Part shown: positions 8,415-15,380 of the stretch, one piece after another
How positions within the stretch are numbered: position 1 is the first letter of the stretch
How the letters are laid out: every line of letters starts with the position of its first letter
Source of the DNA: JAFAHZ01 sp035656415
GTDB taxonomy: Bacteria; Vulcanimicrobiota; Vulcanimicrobiia; Vulcanimicrobiales; Vulcanimicrobiaceae
Assembly: GCA_035656415.1 (NCBI GenBank)
Contig: DASRSM010000196.1
Span: 1 to 23,285, forward strand
Direction: 5' to 3'
Length of the DNA stretch: 23,285 bases
The notes under the pieces: generated by a model
The model's input: only the letters and a program-made list of their open reading frames with translations
What the model was told of the DNA's origin: nothing
Database searches by the model: none
Made by a program: the position numbers and the translations under genes

Positions 8415-8585
8415 ATGGAAGTTCGCGTTGCTCCGGGCGAATCGATCGAGAGCGCGCTACGCCGCTTCAAGAAGGCCACCCAAAAGGCGGGTATTCTCGC
8501 CGAGGCGCGCAAGCACGAACATTACGAAAAGCCGAGCGTGCGCCGAAAGAAGAAGTCGGCAGCCGCTCGCAAGCGCCGCAGCTAG
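8415..8585 (+). CDS. rpsU: 30S ribosomal protein bS21
   Basis: Small basic ribosomal protein of the 30S subunit, involved in mRNA and anti-Shine-Dalgarno contacts during initiation. The product is 56 residues, within the family range. It begins MEVRVAPGESIESALRRFKK and continues with GILAEARKHEHYEKPSVRR and a Lys/Arg-rich tail, all typical of bS21. A strong purine tract (AAGGGGGG, 8397-8404) lies ten bases before the ATG. It leads the rpsU-yqeY pair known in Bacillus and many other bacteria; yqeY starts seven bases after its stop. A candidate promoter lies at 8305-8333. Confidence 0.95.
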   Translation: MEVRVAPGESIESALRRFKKATQKAGILAEARKHEHYEKPSVRRKKKSAAARKRRS

Positions 8586-8592
8586 TCTTAAA

Positions 8593-9042
8593 ATGGCCTC
8601 GCTGAAAGACCGCATCGCCTCCGATCTCAAGGAGGCGATGAAGGCGCGCGACCAGTTGCGCCTCGATACGCTGCGTTCCGCGCTTTCCGGTTTCGCTTAT
8701 AAGCGCTCCGAGGCGGGGCGCGATCTCACCGAAGCCGACGAGCTCGACGTCGTTGGGCGGCTGGTTAAACAGCGCGCCGATTCTGTCTCCGAGTTCGAGA
8801 AGGCCGGCCGCTCGGAACTCGCGGCCAAAGAGCGTGCCGAGCGAGAGATTCTTTTGGCCTATCTTCCGCAACAGAAGTCGGCCGCGGAAATCCGCGAGAT
8901 CGTCCAGAGCGTGCTCGCCGAGCTGCCCGCGGAAAACCGTAATCAGGGCGCGGTCATGAAGGTCGTAATGCCGCAGCTCAAGGGCATCGCCGATGGCAAC
9001 TTGGTCCGTCAAATCGTCACCGAGGAGCTGGGCTCCAAGTAA
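8593..9042 (+). CDS. yqeY: GatB/YqeY domain protein
   Basis: YqeY-family protein of 149 residues. The fold matches the tail domain of the aspartyl/glutamyl-tRNA amidotransferase GatB, which suggests a tRNA-related role, though none is proven. Recognisable segments are SLKDRIASDLKEAMKARDQ at the N-terminus, LRLDTLRSALSGFAY, EREILLAYLPQQ and the C-terminal KGIADGNLVRQIVTEEL. The ATG at 8593 is chosen because the family consensus starts there; the frame remains open upstream through rpsU. It sits directly downstream of rpsU, the common bacterial pairing. Confidence 0.94.
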   Translation: MASLKDRIASDLKEAMKARDQLRLDTLRSALSGFAYKRSEAGRDLTEADELDVVGRLVKQRADSVSEFEKAGRSELAAKERAEREILLAYLPQQKSAAEIREIVQSVLAELPAENRNQGAVMKVVMPQLKGIADGNLVRQIVTEELGSK

Positions 9043-9072
9043 CTTTCCGGCACCGCGGCGGTAGCTAGCGGT

Positions 9073-10371
9073 ATGTGGAGTCGGCGCCTGCGGGCCTGGG
9101 TTTCGTTGAGTCTGATGCTGTGTGGCTTCGGCGGCCTGGCGGCCGCGGCGTTCGCACAAGGGGGACGTCCGGTCGTCGTCGTGCCCATTCACGGCACCGT
9201 GGATCAAGGCATGGCCCATCTCGTGCAGCGGTCGGTTCAGAAAGCCAACGACGAAAACGCGGCGGCGGTCGTTCTCGACGTCAACAGTCTGGGCGGCATC
9301 GTCGACGCCGCGCTGCAAATCAAAGACGCGGTGCAGTCGGCGCACGAACCCGTTATCGCTTTCGTTTCCGGCCGAGCCTATTCGTCGGCAGCGTTGATCT
9401 CGTTATCCTCTAGCCGCATCATTATGTCTCCCGGCGCGTCGATCGGATCCGCCGAGCCGCATCCCGATACGCGCGAAACCGTTTCGGCTTTGAAGGCCGA
9501 GTTCGAGTCGACGGCGTTACGTAACCATCGCAATCCCAAGCTGGCCGGCGCAATGGTGGATCGGACGATCGACGTTCCCGATTACAAGCCGGCCGGCGCA
9601 TTTCTTACGCTCAACACGCAAGATGCGGTACGCTCCCATATCGCCGACAGCGTTGAGCGGTCGCTCGACGCAGCGCTGAGCGCGCAAGGCTTGGGTTCCA
9701 ATCCCCGGCAGCAGGCGAGCTACACGTGGGCCGAAGAGCTCGCACGCTTTGCTACCGATCCCGTCGTGAGCGGTCTTTTGCTGACGCTCGGCATGCTGGG
9801 ATTGCTGATCGAGATGCAGACCATGCACGGAATCGCCGGCGTCATCGGTGTCGCCGCGTTCGCGCTGTTTTTCGGCTCGCACATTTACGCCGGATTCTCT
9901 AACGGCCTCGTCGCAGGTTTGGCTCTCTTGGGCGTCATCGGAATTCTTTGGGAGCTGCACGTCTTGCCGGGGCACGGAATCCCGGGAATACTCGGCGCGA
10001 TCGCGCTCTTTTGCGCCGTACTCTTTGCCTTCGGAACGCAGTTCTTCGTGGTCGCCATCGAAACGATTGCGACTGCCGTCGTGCTCACCGCGATCGCTTT
10101 CTCGCTGCTGGTCCGCGCCATACCGCAAAATGCGTGGGCGCATCGCTTGGCGCTAGCGGCGGTCCAGGGTCCCGACTACGTCACGAGCGCCGATTTTTCG
10201 ACGCTGCGCGGAAGGACTGGCGTGGCGGCCTCATACCTGCGTCCCGCCGGTATCGCGCAAATCGACGGACACCGCGTCGACGTGTTGACGCAGGGTGAGT
10301 TCATCGCACAGGGAACCCCGATTCGCGTCGCGCGCGTCGAGGGCGCTCGCGTCTTCGTAGAGGAGGCTTAA
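9073..10371 (+). CDS. NfeD-family membrane serine protease (ClpP class)
   Basis: Membrane-bound NfeD protein, 432 residues, of the long form: signal peptide or anchor (about 1-29), ClpP-like protease domain (about 32-215), a four- to five-helix membrane region (about 255-370) and a C-terminal OB-fold NfeD domain (about 380-432). NfeD proteins pair with SPFH/flotillin partners and are thought to process or organise membrane proteins. The protease core shows LDVNSLGGIVDAAL (where TPGG is usual), SGRAYSSAALISL with Ser105 as the probable nucleophile, and MSPGASIGSAEP. A downstream Lys (about 141) could complete a Ser-Lys dyad, but the alignment is uncertain. The gene lies two bases ahead of floA, its expected partner; B. 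subtilis yqeZ-yqfA (floA) has the same order. Confidence 0.88.
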   Translation: MWSRRLRAWVSLSLMLCGFGGLAAAAFAQGGRPVVVVPIHGTVDQGMAHLVQRSVQKANDENAAAVVLDVNSLGGIVDAALQIKDAVQSAHEPVIAFVSGRAYSSAALISLSSSRIIMSPGASIGSAEPHPDTRETVSALKAEFESTALRNHRNPKLAGAMVDRTIDVPDYKPAGAFLTLNTQDAVRSHIADSVERSLDAALSAQGLGSNPRQQASYTWAEELARFATDPVVSGLLLTLGMLGLLIEMQTMHGIAGVIGVAAFALFFGSHIYAGFSNGLVAGLALLGVIGILWELHVLPGHGIPGILGAIALFCAVLFAFGTQFFVVAIETIATAVVLTAIAFSLLVRAIPQNAWAHRLALAAVQGPDYVTSADFSTLRGRTGVAASYLRPAGIAQIDGHRVDVLTQGEFIAQGTPIRVARVEGARVFVEEA

Positions 10372-10373
10372 CC

Positions 10374-11381
10374 GTGGTTGGTGCCGCTGCAGCGATTCTG
10401 ATATTCGTCATCATCGTCGCGTTTTTTATCTTTCTATACTACTTCCCGATCGGAATGTGGATCAGAACGATCGCTGCCGGCGTTCCGCTCGGCATCATTT
10501 CGCTGGTCCGGATGCGTCTGATCGGCATTCCACCCGGCCTGATCGTTGCGAATTACGTGCGCGCGCGCAAAGCCGGTTTGAACCTGACGGTCGACCAGAT
10601 GCAGTCGCACTACTTGGCCGGCGGTAACGTCGACAAAGTAACGTTTTCGATGATCGCCGCGCAGCGCGCGCAAATTCCGCTGGAGTGGCAGCGCGCCGCA
10701 GCGATCGATTTGGCCGGACGCGACGTGCTCGAAGCAGTGCAGACGTCGGTCAATCCTAAAGTCATCGAGACGCCGATCTTCCAAGGCGTCGCGCAGAACG
10801 GCATTCAGCTCAACGTCAAAGCGCGGATCACGGTGCGCACGAATCTCGACCGGTACGTCGGCGGCGCGAGCGAGCCTACGATCGTCGCGCGCGTAGGTGA
10901 AGGCGTCGTCTCGGCTGTCGGCGCGGCCATCGACCACAAGGAAGTGCTGGAGTTTCCCGATCGCATCAGCAAGGCCGTTCTCGCTAAGGGGTTGGACGCG
11001 GGAACCGCGTTCGAGATCGTGTCTATCGACATCGCCGACGTCGACGTCGGAAAGAACATCGGCGCCGAGCTGCAGACGAGTCAAGCCGAAGCCGATCGGC
11101 GGATTGCGCAAGCTAAAGCAGCGGAACGGCAATACGCCGCGATGGCTTCCGAACAAGAGCAAAAGGCGCAAACGCAGGCGATGCGCGCAAAAGTCGTCGA
11201 AGCGGAAGCGCAAATTCCGCAAGCCATCGCCGAAGCGTTTCGCAGCGGTCATCTCGGCGTGATGGATTACTATCGCTTGAAGAACATTCAAGCCGATACG
11301 GAGATGCGCTCCACGATCGGCGGCAGCCCCGATACGGGCACCTCCGATCAACAACAACCACCCGCGCCGCAAGTGAAGTAG
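10374..11381 (+). CDS. floA: Flotillin-like SPFH protein FloA
   Basis: Flotillin-like protein of 335 residues that forms membrane microdomain scaffolds. One N-terminal membrane segment or hairpin (about 4-25) is followed by the conserved block GVPLGIISLVRMRLIGIPPG. The SPFH domain includes VTFSMIAAQRAQIPLEW and VKARITVRTNLDRYVGGA. An Ala/Glu/Gln-rich coiled coil (about 230-285, AELQTSQAEADRRIAQAKA) is the FloA hallmark. The C-terminus ends in a short Gln/Pro tail. The GTG start is preceded by GGAGG within the last codons of nfeD. It is followed after ten bases by a small Pro-rich membrane protein, giving a three-gene membrane-domain unit. Length and motifs match Bacillus YqfA (FloA) closely. 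Confidence 0.95.
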   Translation: MVGAAAAILIFVIIVAFFIFLYYFPIGMWIRTIAAGVPLGIISLVRMRLIGIPPGLIVANYVRARKAGLNLTVDQMQSHYLAGGNVDKVTFSMIAAQRAQIPLEWQRAAAIDLAGRDVLEAVQTSVNPKVIETPIFQGVAQNGIQLNVKARITVRTNLDRYVGGASEPTIVARVGEGVVSAVGAAIDHKEVLEFPDRISKAVLAKGLDAGTAFEIVSIDIADVDVGKNIGAELQTSQAEADRRIAQAKAAERQYAAMASEQEQKAQTQAMRAKVVEAEAQIPQAIAEAFRSGHLGVMDYYRLKNIQADTEMRSTIGGSPDTGTSDQQQPPAPQVK

Positions 11382-11391
11382 GCTTCTAGCG

Positions 11392-11766
11392 GTGCGCGAT
11401 ATCGGCGGACTCGTTTGGATCGTTCTCGTGCTCGTCGCGGTGATTTCGAGCATCGTTAAGAGTGCGAGACGTGCAAGGGGTACCACTGGCTCGGCGCAGA
11501 CGGTTCAGACGGTTCCGCGACCGCCGGCGCAGATGCCATCGCAATTAACCTCGATGACGGCACCGCCGCCAGCACAGCCGAAACCTGAACCGGCCAAACC
11601 CGTGCCGCCGCCTCCGCCGGTGCCCGCCGTGCCGGCGCCGCGGCACCTCGTGAGCCCGCCGCCGCAGTCTCGCTCGCGCGGGTTATTTGCCGATCGCACG
11701 GACCTCGCGCGCGGCATCATCGCCGCAGAAGTGCTGGGAAAGCCTCTCGCACTGCGCGACGAATAA
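11392..11766 (+). CDS. Small single-span membrane protein with Pro-rich linker
   Basis: Not assigned to a named family. The 124-residue product has one N-terminal membrane helix (about 6-21, GGLVWIVLVLVAVISSIV), a basic stretch (KSARRARG), a long Pro/Ala/Gln-rich linker (about 38-90, including PVPPPPPVPAVPAP), and a short conserved-looking C-terminal helix DLARGIIAAEVLGKPLALRDE. The pattern of a membrane anchor, disordered linker and terminal 'GIIxxEVLGxPxALR' helix is, from memory, common in small unnamed proteins of other phyla. Its place right after nfeD-floA suggests a membrane-microdomain partner or a protein-docking tail, which is inference. The GTG start gives a good N-terminal helix. 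phoH starts seven bases after its stop. Confidence 0.7.
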   Translation: MRDIGGLVWIVLVLVAVISSIVKSARRARGTTGSAQTVQTVPRPPAQMPSQLTSMTAPPPAQPKPEPAKPVPPPPPVPAVPAPRHLVSPPPQSRSRGLFADRTDLARGIIAAEVLGKPLALRDE

Positions 11767-11773
11767 CGGCGTA

Positions 11774-12724
11774 TTGACTTCAACACAGCGTTCGATCGAG
11801 CTCAACGATCTGCCCGACCGCGTGCGCCTCTTCGGCGAGTTCGATCGCAACCTGTCGGCCATCGAGGAAGCGCTCGACGTTTCGGTGCAGGCGGACGGGG
11901 ATTGGATTCGCGTCAGCGGTCATCCCGAGGACGTCGAACGCGCCGAGTCCGTCGTGCGCCGCATGATCGATGCGGCGCGCGGCGGCGCGTACGTGACGCC
12001 CGACGACGTGTCGCTGGCATTTAGCGACGTGCGCGAGACTGCGGGCGGCCGCGCGTTGCCCGAAACGCTTATCGAAACGCAGCGCGGGCGCGGCGTGCGC
12101 CCGCGGACGGGCGGACAGCGCCGCTTCGTCGAGTCCGTCGAATCGAAGACGCTGACGATCGGCATTGGTCCGGCTGGCACGGGCAAAACCTATCTCGCCA
12201 TCGTGATGGCGGTGCGCGCGCTGCGCAATCGCGACGTCTCGCGCGTCATCCTTTCGCGCCCGGCCGTAGAAGCGGGTGAAAAGCTCGGCTTTCTTCCAGG
12301 CGATTTGCGCGAAAAAGTCGATCCGTACATGCGGCCGCTGTTCGACGCACTCAACGATCTGCTCGGCCAGGGCGTCGTCGACAAGCACATCGATCGCGGA
12401 ACGCTCGAAGTCGCCCCGCTTGCCTACATGCGCGGACGCACGCTTTCCGATGCGTTCGTCATTCTCGACGAGGCGCAGAACGCGACGAGCGATCAGATCA
12501 AGATGTTCCTTACACGTCTAGGTTCCGCGTCGAGAATGGTGGTCGTCGGCGACGAGACGCAGATCGATCTGCCGTCCGGCGAACGCAGCGGGCTGCGCGA
12601 TGCGGCAAATCGGCTGAGCGGTCTCGAGGACGTCGGAATCATCGAGTTCGACGAAGGCGACGTCGTGCGTCATCCGCTGGTGGCAAAGATCATCCGCGCG
12701 TACAGCGCCCCTCGCGCGAAGTGA
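11774..12724 (+). CDS. phoH: PhoH family ATPase
   Basis: PhoH-like P-loop ATPase, 316 residues, of the PhoH/YbeZ group linked to RNA metabolism and ribosome maturation with YbeY. The N-terminal domain (about 1-95) starts with the family-typical RVRLFGEFDRNLSAIEEAL. The ATPase domain has Walker A GPAGTGKT (132-139) with IGIG before it, Walker B FVILDEAQNAT (Asp232, Glu233), and the PhoH segments SRPAVEAGEKLGFLPGD and MVVVGDETQIDLP. The TTG at 11774 is the only start near the expected N-terminus; the open frame upstream overlaps the preceding gene without homology. The stop overlaps the GTG of ybeY (GTGA), so the two products are probably made in a coupled way. Confidence 0.94.
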   Translation: MTSTQRSIELNDLPDRVRLFGEFDRNLSAIEEALDVSVQADGDWIRVSGHPEDVERAESVVRRMIDAARGGAYVTPDDVSLAFSDVRETAGGRALPETLIETQRGRGVRPRTGGQRRFVESVESKTLTIGIGPAGTGKTYLAIVMAVRALRNRDVSRVILSRPAVEAGEKLGFLPGDLREKVDPYMRPLFDALNDLLGQGVVDKHIDRGTLEVAPLAYMRGRTLSDAFVILDEAQNATSDQIKMFLTRLGSASRMVVVGDETQIDLPSGERSGLRDAANRLSGLEDVGIIEFDEGDVVRHPLVAKIIRAYSAPRAK

Positions 12725-13242
12725 TCTATTATCGCAACGGCGTTAAAGCCAGCGGCGTCAACGGTCGCGCGCTCGTCGCCACGGCGAAGAAATTGCTTCT
12801 CGCCGCGGGCGAGCCGTCTTCGTCGCTCTCGCTGACGCTCGTAAACGACGGAGAGATTCGCCGGCTCAATCGGGAGCATCGCGGAAAAGACAAGCCAACC
12901 GACGTGCTGAGTTTTCCCATTCATGCTTCGCACGAATGGGTGCCCAAGAATTCAACAGGCGCTCCGCCATCCATGGCTGCGCGCCCCGCACGGGCAAAGC
13001 CCGTGGGGCCCCCAGAAAGACTTTTGGGCGACGTCGTCATTTCCGTCGATACCGCACGCCGGCAGGCGGCGGAATACGACGCGTCGCTGCAGGCCGAGCT
13101 TTACCGGCTGCTAATTCACGGTATCCTACACGTGATGGGACACGACCACGAGCGTGCCGGCGAGCGTCGCGTCATGGTGGCGGCGGAGCGGCGCTTGGCG
13201 CGAGCGATCGCGCTTCCATGGCCGTACGACGGCGAGAACTAA
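12721..13242 (+). CDS. ybeY: Endoribonuclease YbeY with in-frame insertion
   Basis: Zinc-dependent endoribonuclease for 16S rRNA 3'-end maturation and 70S ribosome quality control, 173 residues. The metal-binding motif is intact: HGILHVMGHDH with His133, His137 and His143. The family segments VNDGEIRRLNREHRGKDKPTDVLSFP (split here: VNDGEIRRLNREHRG, then KDKPTDVLSFP) and LLGDVVIS are present. Between TDVLSFPI (about 60-67) and LLGDVVIS (101-108) lies an extra stretch of about 33 residues rich in Pro, Ala and Arg; most YbeY proteins have a loop of only some ten residues there. The DNA of this stretch is full of hairpins (12916-13009). The GTG start overlaps phoH, and the TAA stop shares a base with the next ATG (TAATG). 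Confidence 0.93.
   Translation: MIYYRNGVKASGVNGRALVATAKKLLLAAGEPSSSLSLTLVNDGEIRRLNREHRGKDKPTDVLSFPIHASHEWVPKNSTGAPPSMAARPARAKPVGPPERLLGDVVISVDTARRQAAEYDASLQAELYRLLIHGILHVMGHDHERAGERRVMVAAERRLARAIALPWPYDGEN
12916..13009. repeat. Hairpin-rich palindromic insert inside ybeY
   Basis: Three hairpins lie side by side within the coding region. CCCATTC (12916-12922) pairs with GAATGGG (12934-12940), with TGC/GCA extending the stem inside around a TTC loop. GCCAT (12966-12970) pairs with ATGGC (12973-12977). GCCCC..ACGGGC (12983-12995) pairs with GCCCGTGGGGC (12999-13009) across an AAA loop, 11 base pairs with a two-base bulge. No U-tract follows, so it is not a terminator. It coincides with the extra residues of YbeY, and it resembles dispersed palindromic elements (REP- or Rickettsia-palindrome-like) that can sit in frame. 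Whether copies exist elsewhere in the genome cannot be seen here. Confidence 0.55.
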
Positions 13243-14006
13243 TGCCGCATCCCGCCGAAGAATCGCGACGCGGCGAACGCGGATACGTTCCGATCTCGGA
13301 GAGCAAGTTCGGCCGTTCGTTCTACCACGCGTTCGAAGGGATTCTGTACGCGACGCGCACGCAGCCGAACATGCGCGTGCATCTGGTTATTGCCGCGCTG
13401 GTGCTGCTGGCGACGCTCGTTCTGCGGCTCGATCGTTTTTACGTCATCGCGACCATCATCCTGATCGCGATGGTGCTCAGCCTGGAGCTGCTCAATACGG
13501 CCGTCGAAGCTATCGTCGACCTGCTGACCGTCGCGCACCATCCGCTGGCCAAGACGGCCAAAGACGCCGCGGCCGGTGCGGTGCTGATAGCCGCCATCGC
13601 CTCGGCGCTTGCCGGTTACCTGATCTTTTATCAGGGCATCGTCGGCGGGGGAGCGAGGGTCTTCGAGGCCGTGCAGCAGGTGCCGGCCAACGTAGCCCTG
13701 ATCGTGCTGGCCGTCGCCTCGATCGCAACCATTTTTGCCAAGGCCTGGGTCGGCCGGGGATCGCCCTTGCAAGGGGGCGCCGTATCCGGCCACGCCGCTC
13801 TGGCCTTCGCGGCGGCCACCATGCTGGCGTTCTTCTATCAGAAGCCGCTCCCGTCGATCCTAGGCTACGTAATCGCCTTTCTCGTGGCTCAGAGCCGGGT
13901 AGAGGCCCGCATCCATACCGTCTTTGAGGCCTTCTGGGGGGCGGCCCTGGGAACGATTGTCGCCATGGCCATCTACGTCATCGTCCGGCCCCACGTGCTG
14001 CTTTGA
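13242..14006 (+). CDS. DgkA-PAP2 fusion: undecaprenol/diacylglycerol kinase with lipid phosphatase domain
   Basis: Integral membrane protein of 254 residues joining two lipid enzymes. Residues about 22-130 form a prokaryotic diacylglycerol kinase domain (three helices) with the catalytic block ELLNTAVEAIVDL (Glu82, Asn85, Glu89) and AKTAKDAAAGAVLIAAI. Residues about 145-254 form a PAP2 phosphatase-like domain with KAWVGRGSPLQGG (Lys167, Arg172), VSGH (182-184) and SRVEARIH (Ser218, Arg219, His225), matching the three PAP2 signature motifs. In Gram-positive bacteria DgkA phosphorylates undecaprenol, and PAP2 enzymes dephosphorylate undecaprenyl pyrophosphate, so the fusion may handle lipid-carrier recycling. 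The ATG shares its first base with the ybeY stop. The ybeY-dgkA order matches Bacillus. The frame is continuous through the junction. Confidence 0.87.
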   Translation: MPHPAEESRRGERGYVPISESKFGRSFYHAFEGILYATRTQPNMRVHLVIAALVLLATLVLRLDRFYVIATIILIAMVLSLELLNTAVEAIVDLLTVAHHPLAKTAKDAAAGAVLIAAIASALAGYLIFYQGIVGGGARVFEAVQQVPANVALIVLAVASIATIFAKAWVGRGSPLQGGAVSGHAALAFAAATMLAFFYQKPLPSILGYVIAFLVAQSRVEARIHTVFEAFWGAALGTIVAMAIYVIVRPHVLL

Positions 14007-14029
14007 CCTGGCCCACCTCATGCTATAAT
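14003..14029 (+). promoter_or_regulatory. Extended -10 promoter for corC operon
   Basis: TTGACC (14003-14008) and a perfect TATAAT (14024-14029) preceded by TGC form an extended -10 promoter. The spacer is 15 bases, shorter than the usual 17, which the TGn element can compensate. It overlaps the end of dgkA. The predicted transcription start (about 14036) lies only a few bases before the TTG start of corC, implying a leaderless or near-leaderless mRNA. Confidence 0.72.
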
Positions 14030-14039
14030 AGGCGCCGTC

Positions 14040-15380
14040 TTGAATAACGACCCGTCCCGAAGTAGTCCCGAAGCCTTAGTTTTCCAGATCGCCGCCCTCG
14101 TGGCGTTCGTGCTCCTGGCCGCGTTCTTTGCGGCCTCGGAAGCCGCGCTGATCTCGATCTCCCGGCTTCGGGCCCGATCCATTGCCGAGCGTGGCGTTCG
14201 CGGATCGGATACGCTGGTCTCGATCGTCGAGGATAAGAACCGGTTCCTCACGTCGATCCTCGTCGGCAACACGATCGTGCTGCTGGCGTCGGATTCGCTT
14301 GCGACCTACGTTGCGATCAATATGGGTCTCCCGGCCGCCGCCGTCTTTTCGACCGTCGTCCTGACGATCGTCATGCTGCTTTTCGGCGAGATCATCCCCA
14401 AGACGATCGCCACGAGCGACAACGAACGTTGGGCGCTGCGGCTCGGTAAAGCGATGTACTTCTTCGCGATGGTGCTGTCGCCGATCGCGCGCACGTTTCA
14501 GTACGTAACCGAGCTTCTGCTCAAGCCGTTCGGCGTGAAGCACGGACAGCAAATCTATATAACGGAAGAGGACATCCGCACGCTCGTCAACGTCGGCGCG
14601 GAGCAGCGCGTTATCGAAGAAGACGAACGCGAGATGATCCACTCGATCATCGAGTTCGGCGATACGATCGTACGCGAAGTGATGACGCCGCGTCCGGCTA
14701 TGGTCGCCGTGTCGGTCGACGATCCGCCGCGCCGGGTGCTTGAAGTCGTCATCTCCGAAGGCTACTCGAAGCTGCCGGTTTATCAAGAATCCAAAGACGA
14801 CATCGTCGGCATCGTTCACGACCGCGAGCTGCTCGTTTCGCTGGCCAACGGCACGATCGCGAACACCAGCTTACGCGCGCTCATGCGCCCGGCCGTGCAC
14901 GTTCCGGAAACGAAGAAAATTGCCGAGCTGCTGCGCGAGATGCAGCGCGACAAGTTTACGCTCGCCATCGTCGTCGACGAATACGGCGGTACCGCAGGCT
15001 TGGTGACGATGGAAGACTTGCTCGAGGAAATCGTCGGCGAGATCCGCGACGAACACGACGTGGACGAACAGGAAGCCATCGACGTGGTTACACCGACCGA
15101 AGCGGTCGTTGAGGCGGGTACGAACATCGACGATCTCAACGCAAAGCTCGGGACGGCGATTCCGAGCGACGACTTCGAGACGATCGGCGGATATACCGTC
15201 GGTTTGTTCGGCCGCCTGCCCGCCGAAGGCGAAGAAATCGACGCGGACGATCACACGCGTCTGCGCGTCGATCGCACGCGCGGACGACGGATCTTACTGG
15301 TGCGCGTGTTTACCAACGGCGTCCGCCAACCCAAGCCGCTGTCCGAAGCGGAGACGACCGACGCAACCACGCGCCTATAA
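14040..15380 (+). CDS. CorC/HlyC-type (CNNM) membrane protein with CBS domains
   Basis: Hemolysin-C/CorC family protein, 446 residues, related to CNNM magnesium/cobalt transporters. The N-terminal DUF21/CNNM membrane domain (about 14-190) includes FFAASEAALISISRLRARS and VGNTIVLLASDSLATYVA. Then come EEDIRTLVNVGAEQ and a CBS pair (about 215-335) with REVMTPRPAMVAVSVDD and EYGGTAGLVTMEDLLEEIVGEI. The C-terminal CorC_HlyC domain (about 355-430) has DDFETIGGYTVGLFGRLP. The TTG at 14040 leaves a short hydrophilic lead before the first membrane segment. The alternative in-frame GTG at 14100 would cut into that segment. A strong promoter lies immediately upstream. The stop lies inside the expected 5' end of recO. 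Gene order dgkA-corC-recO is common, often with era between; era is absent here. Confidence 0.92.
   Translation: MNNDPSRSSPEALVFQIAALVAFVLLAAFFAASEAALISISRLRARSIAERGVRGSDTLVSIVEDKNRFLTSILVGNTIVLLASDSLATYVAINMGLPAAAVFSTVVLTIVMLLFGEIIPKTIATSDNERWALRLGKAMYFFAMVLSPIARTFQYVTELLLKPFGVKHGQQIYITEEDIRTLVNVGAEQRVIEEDEREMIHSIIEFGDTIVREVMTPRPAMVAVSVDDPPRRVLEVVISEGYSKLPVYQESKDDIVGIVHDRELLVSLANGTIANTSLRALMRPAVHVPETKKIAELLREMQRDKFTLAIVVDEYGGTAGLVTMEDLLEEIVGEIRDEHDVDEQEAIDVVTPTEAVVEAGTNIDDLNAKLGTAIPSDDFETIGGYTVGLFGRLPAEGEEIDADDHTRLRVDRTRGRRILLVRVFTNGVRQPKPLSEAETTDATTRL

Noticed and set aside
10434..11486. Long - strand open frame (350 codons) opposite floA
   Set aside because: Its composition (Arg/Asp/His-rich, no recognisable domain) and exact overlap with floA mark it as a GC-bias shadow. 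The same applies to the 355-codon - strand frame at 5131-6198 opposite the stalk-protein and binding-protein genes.
12983..13009. Hairpin in ybeY as a terminator
   Set aside because: No T-tract follows and the reading frame continues through it to the catalytic His motif.
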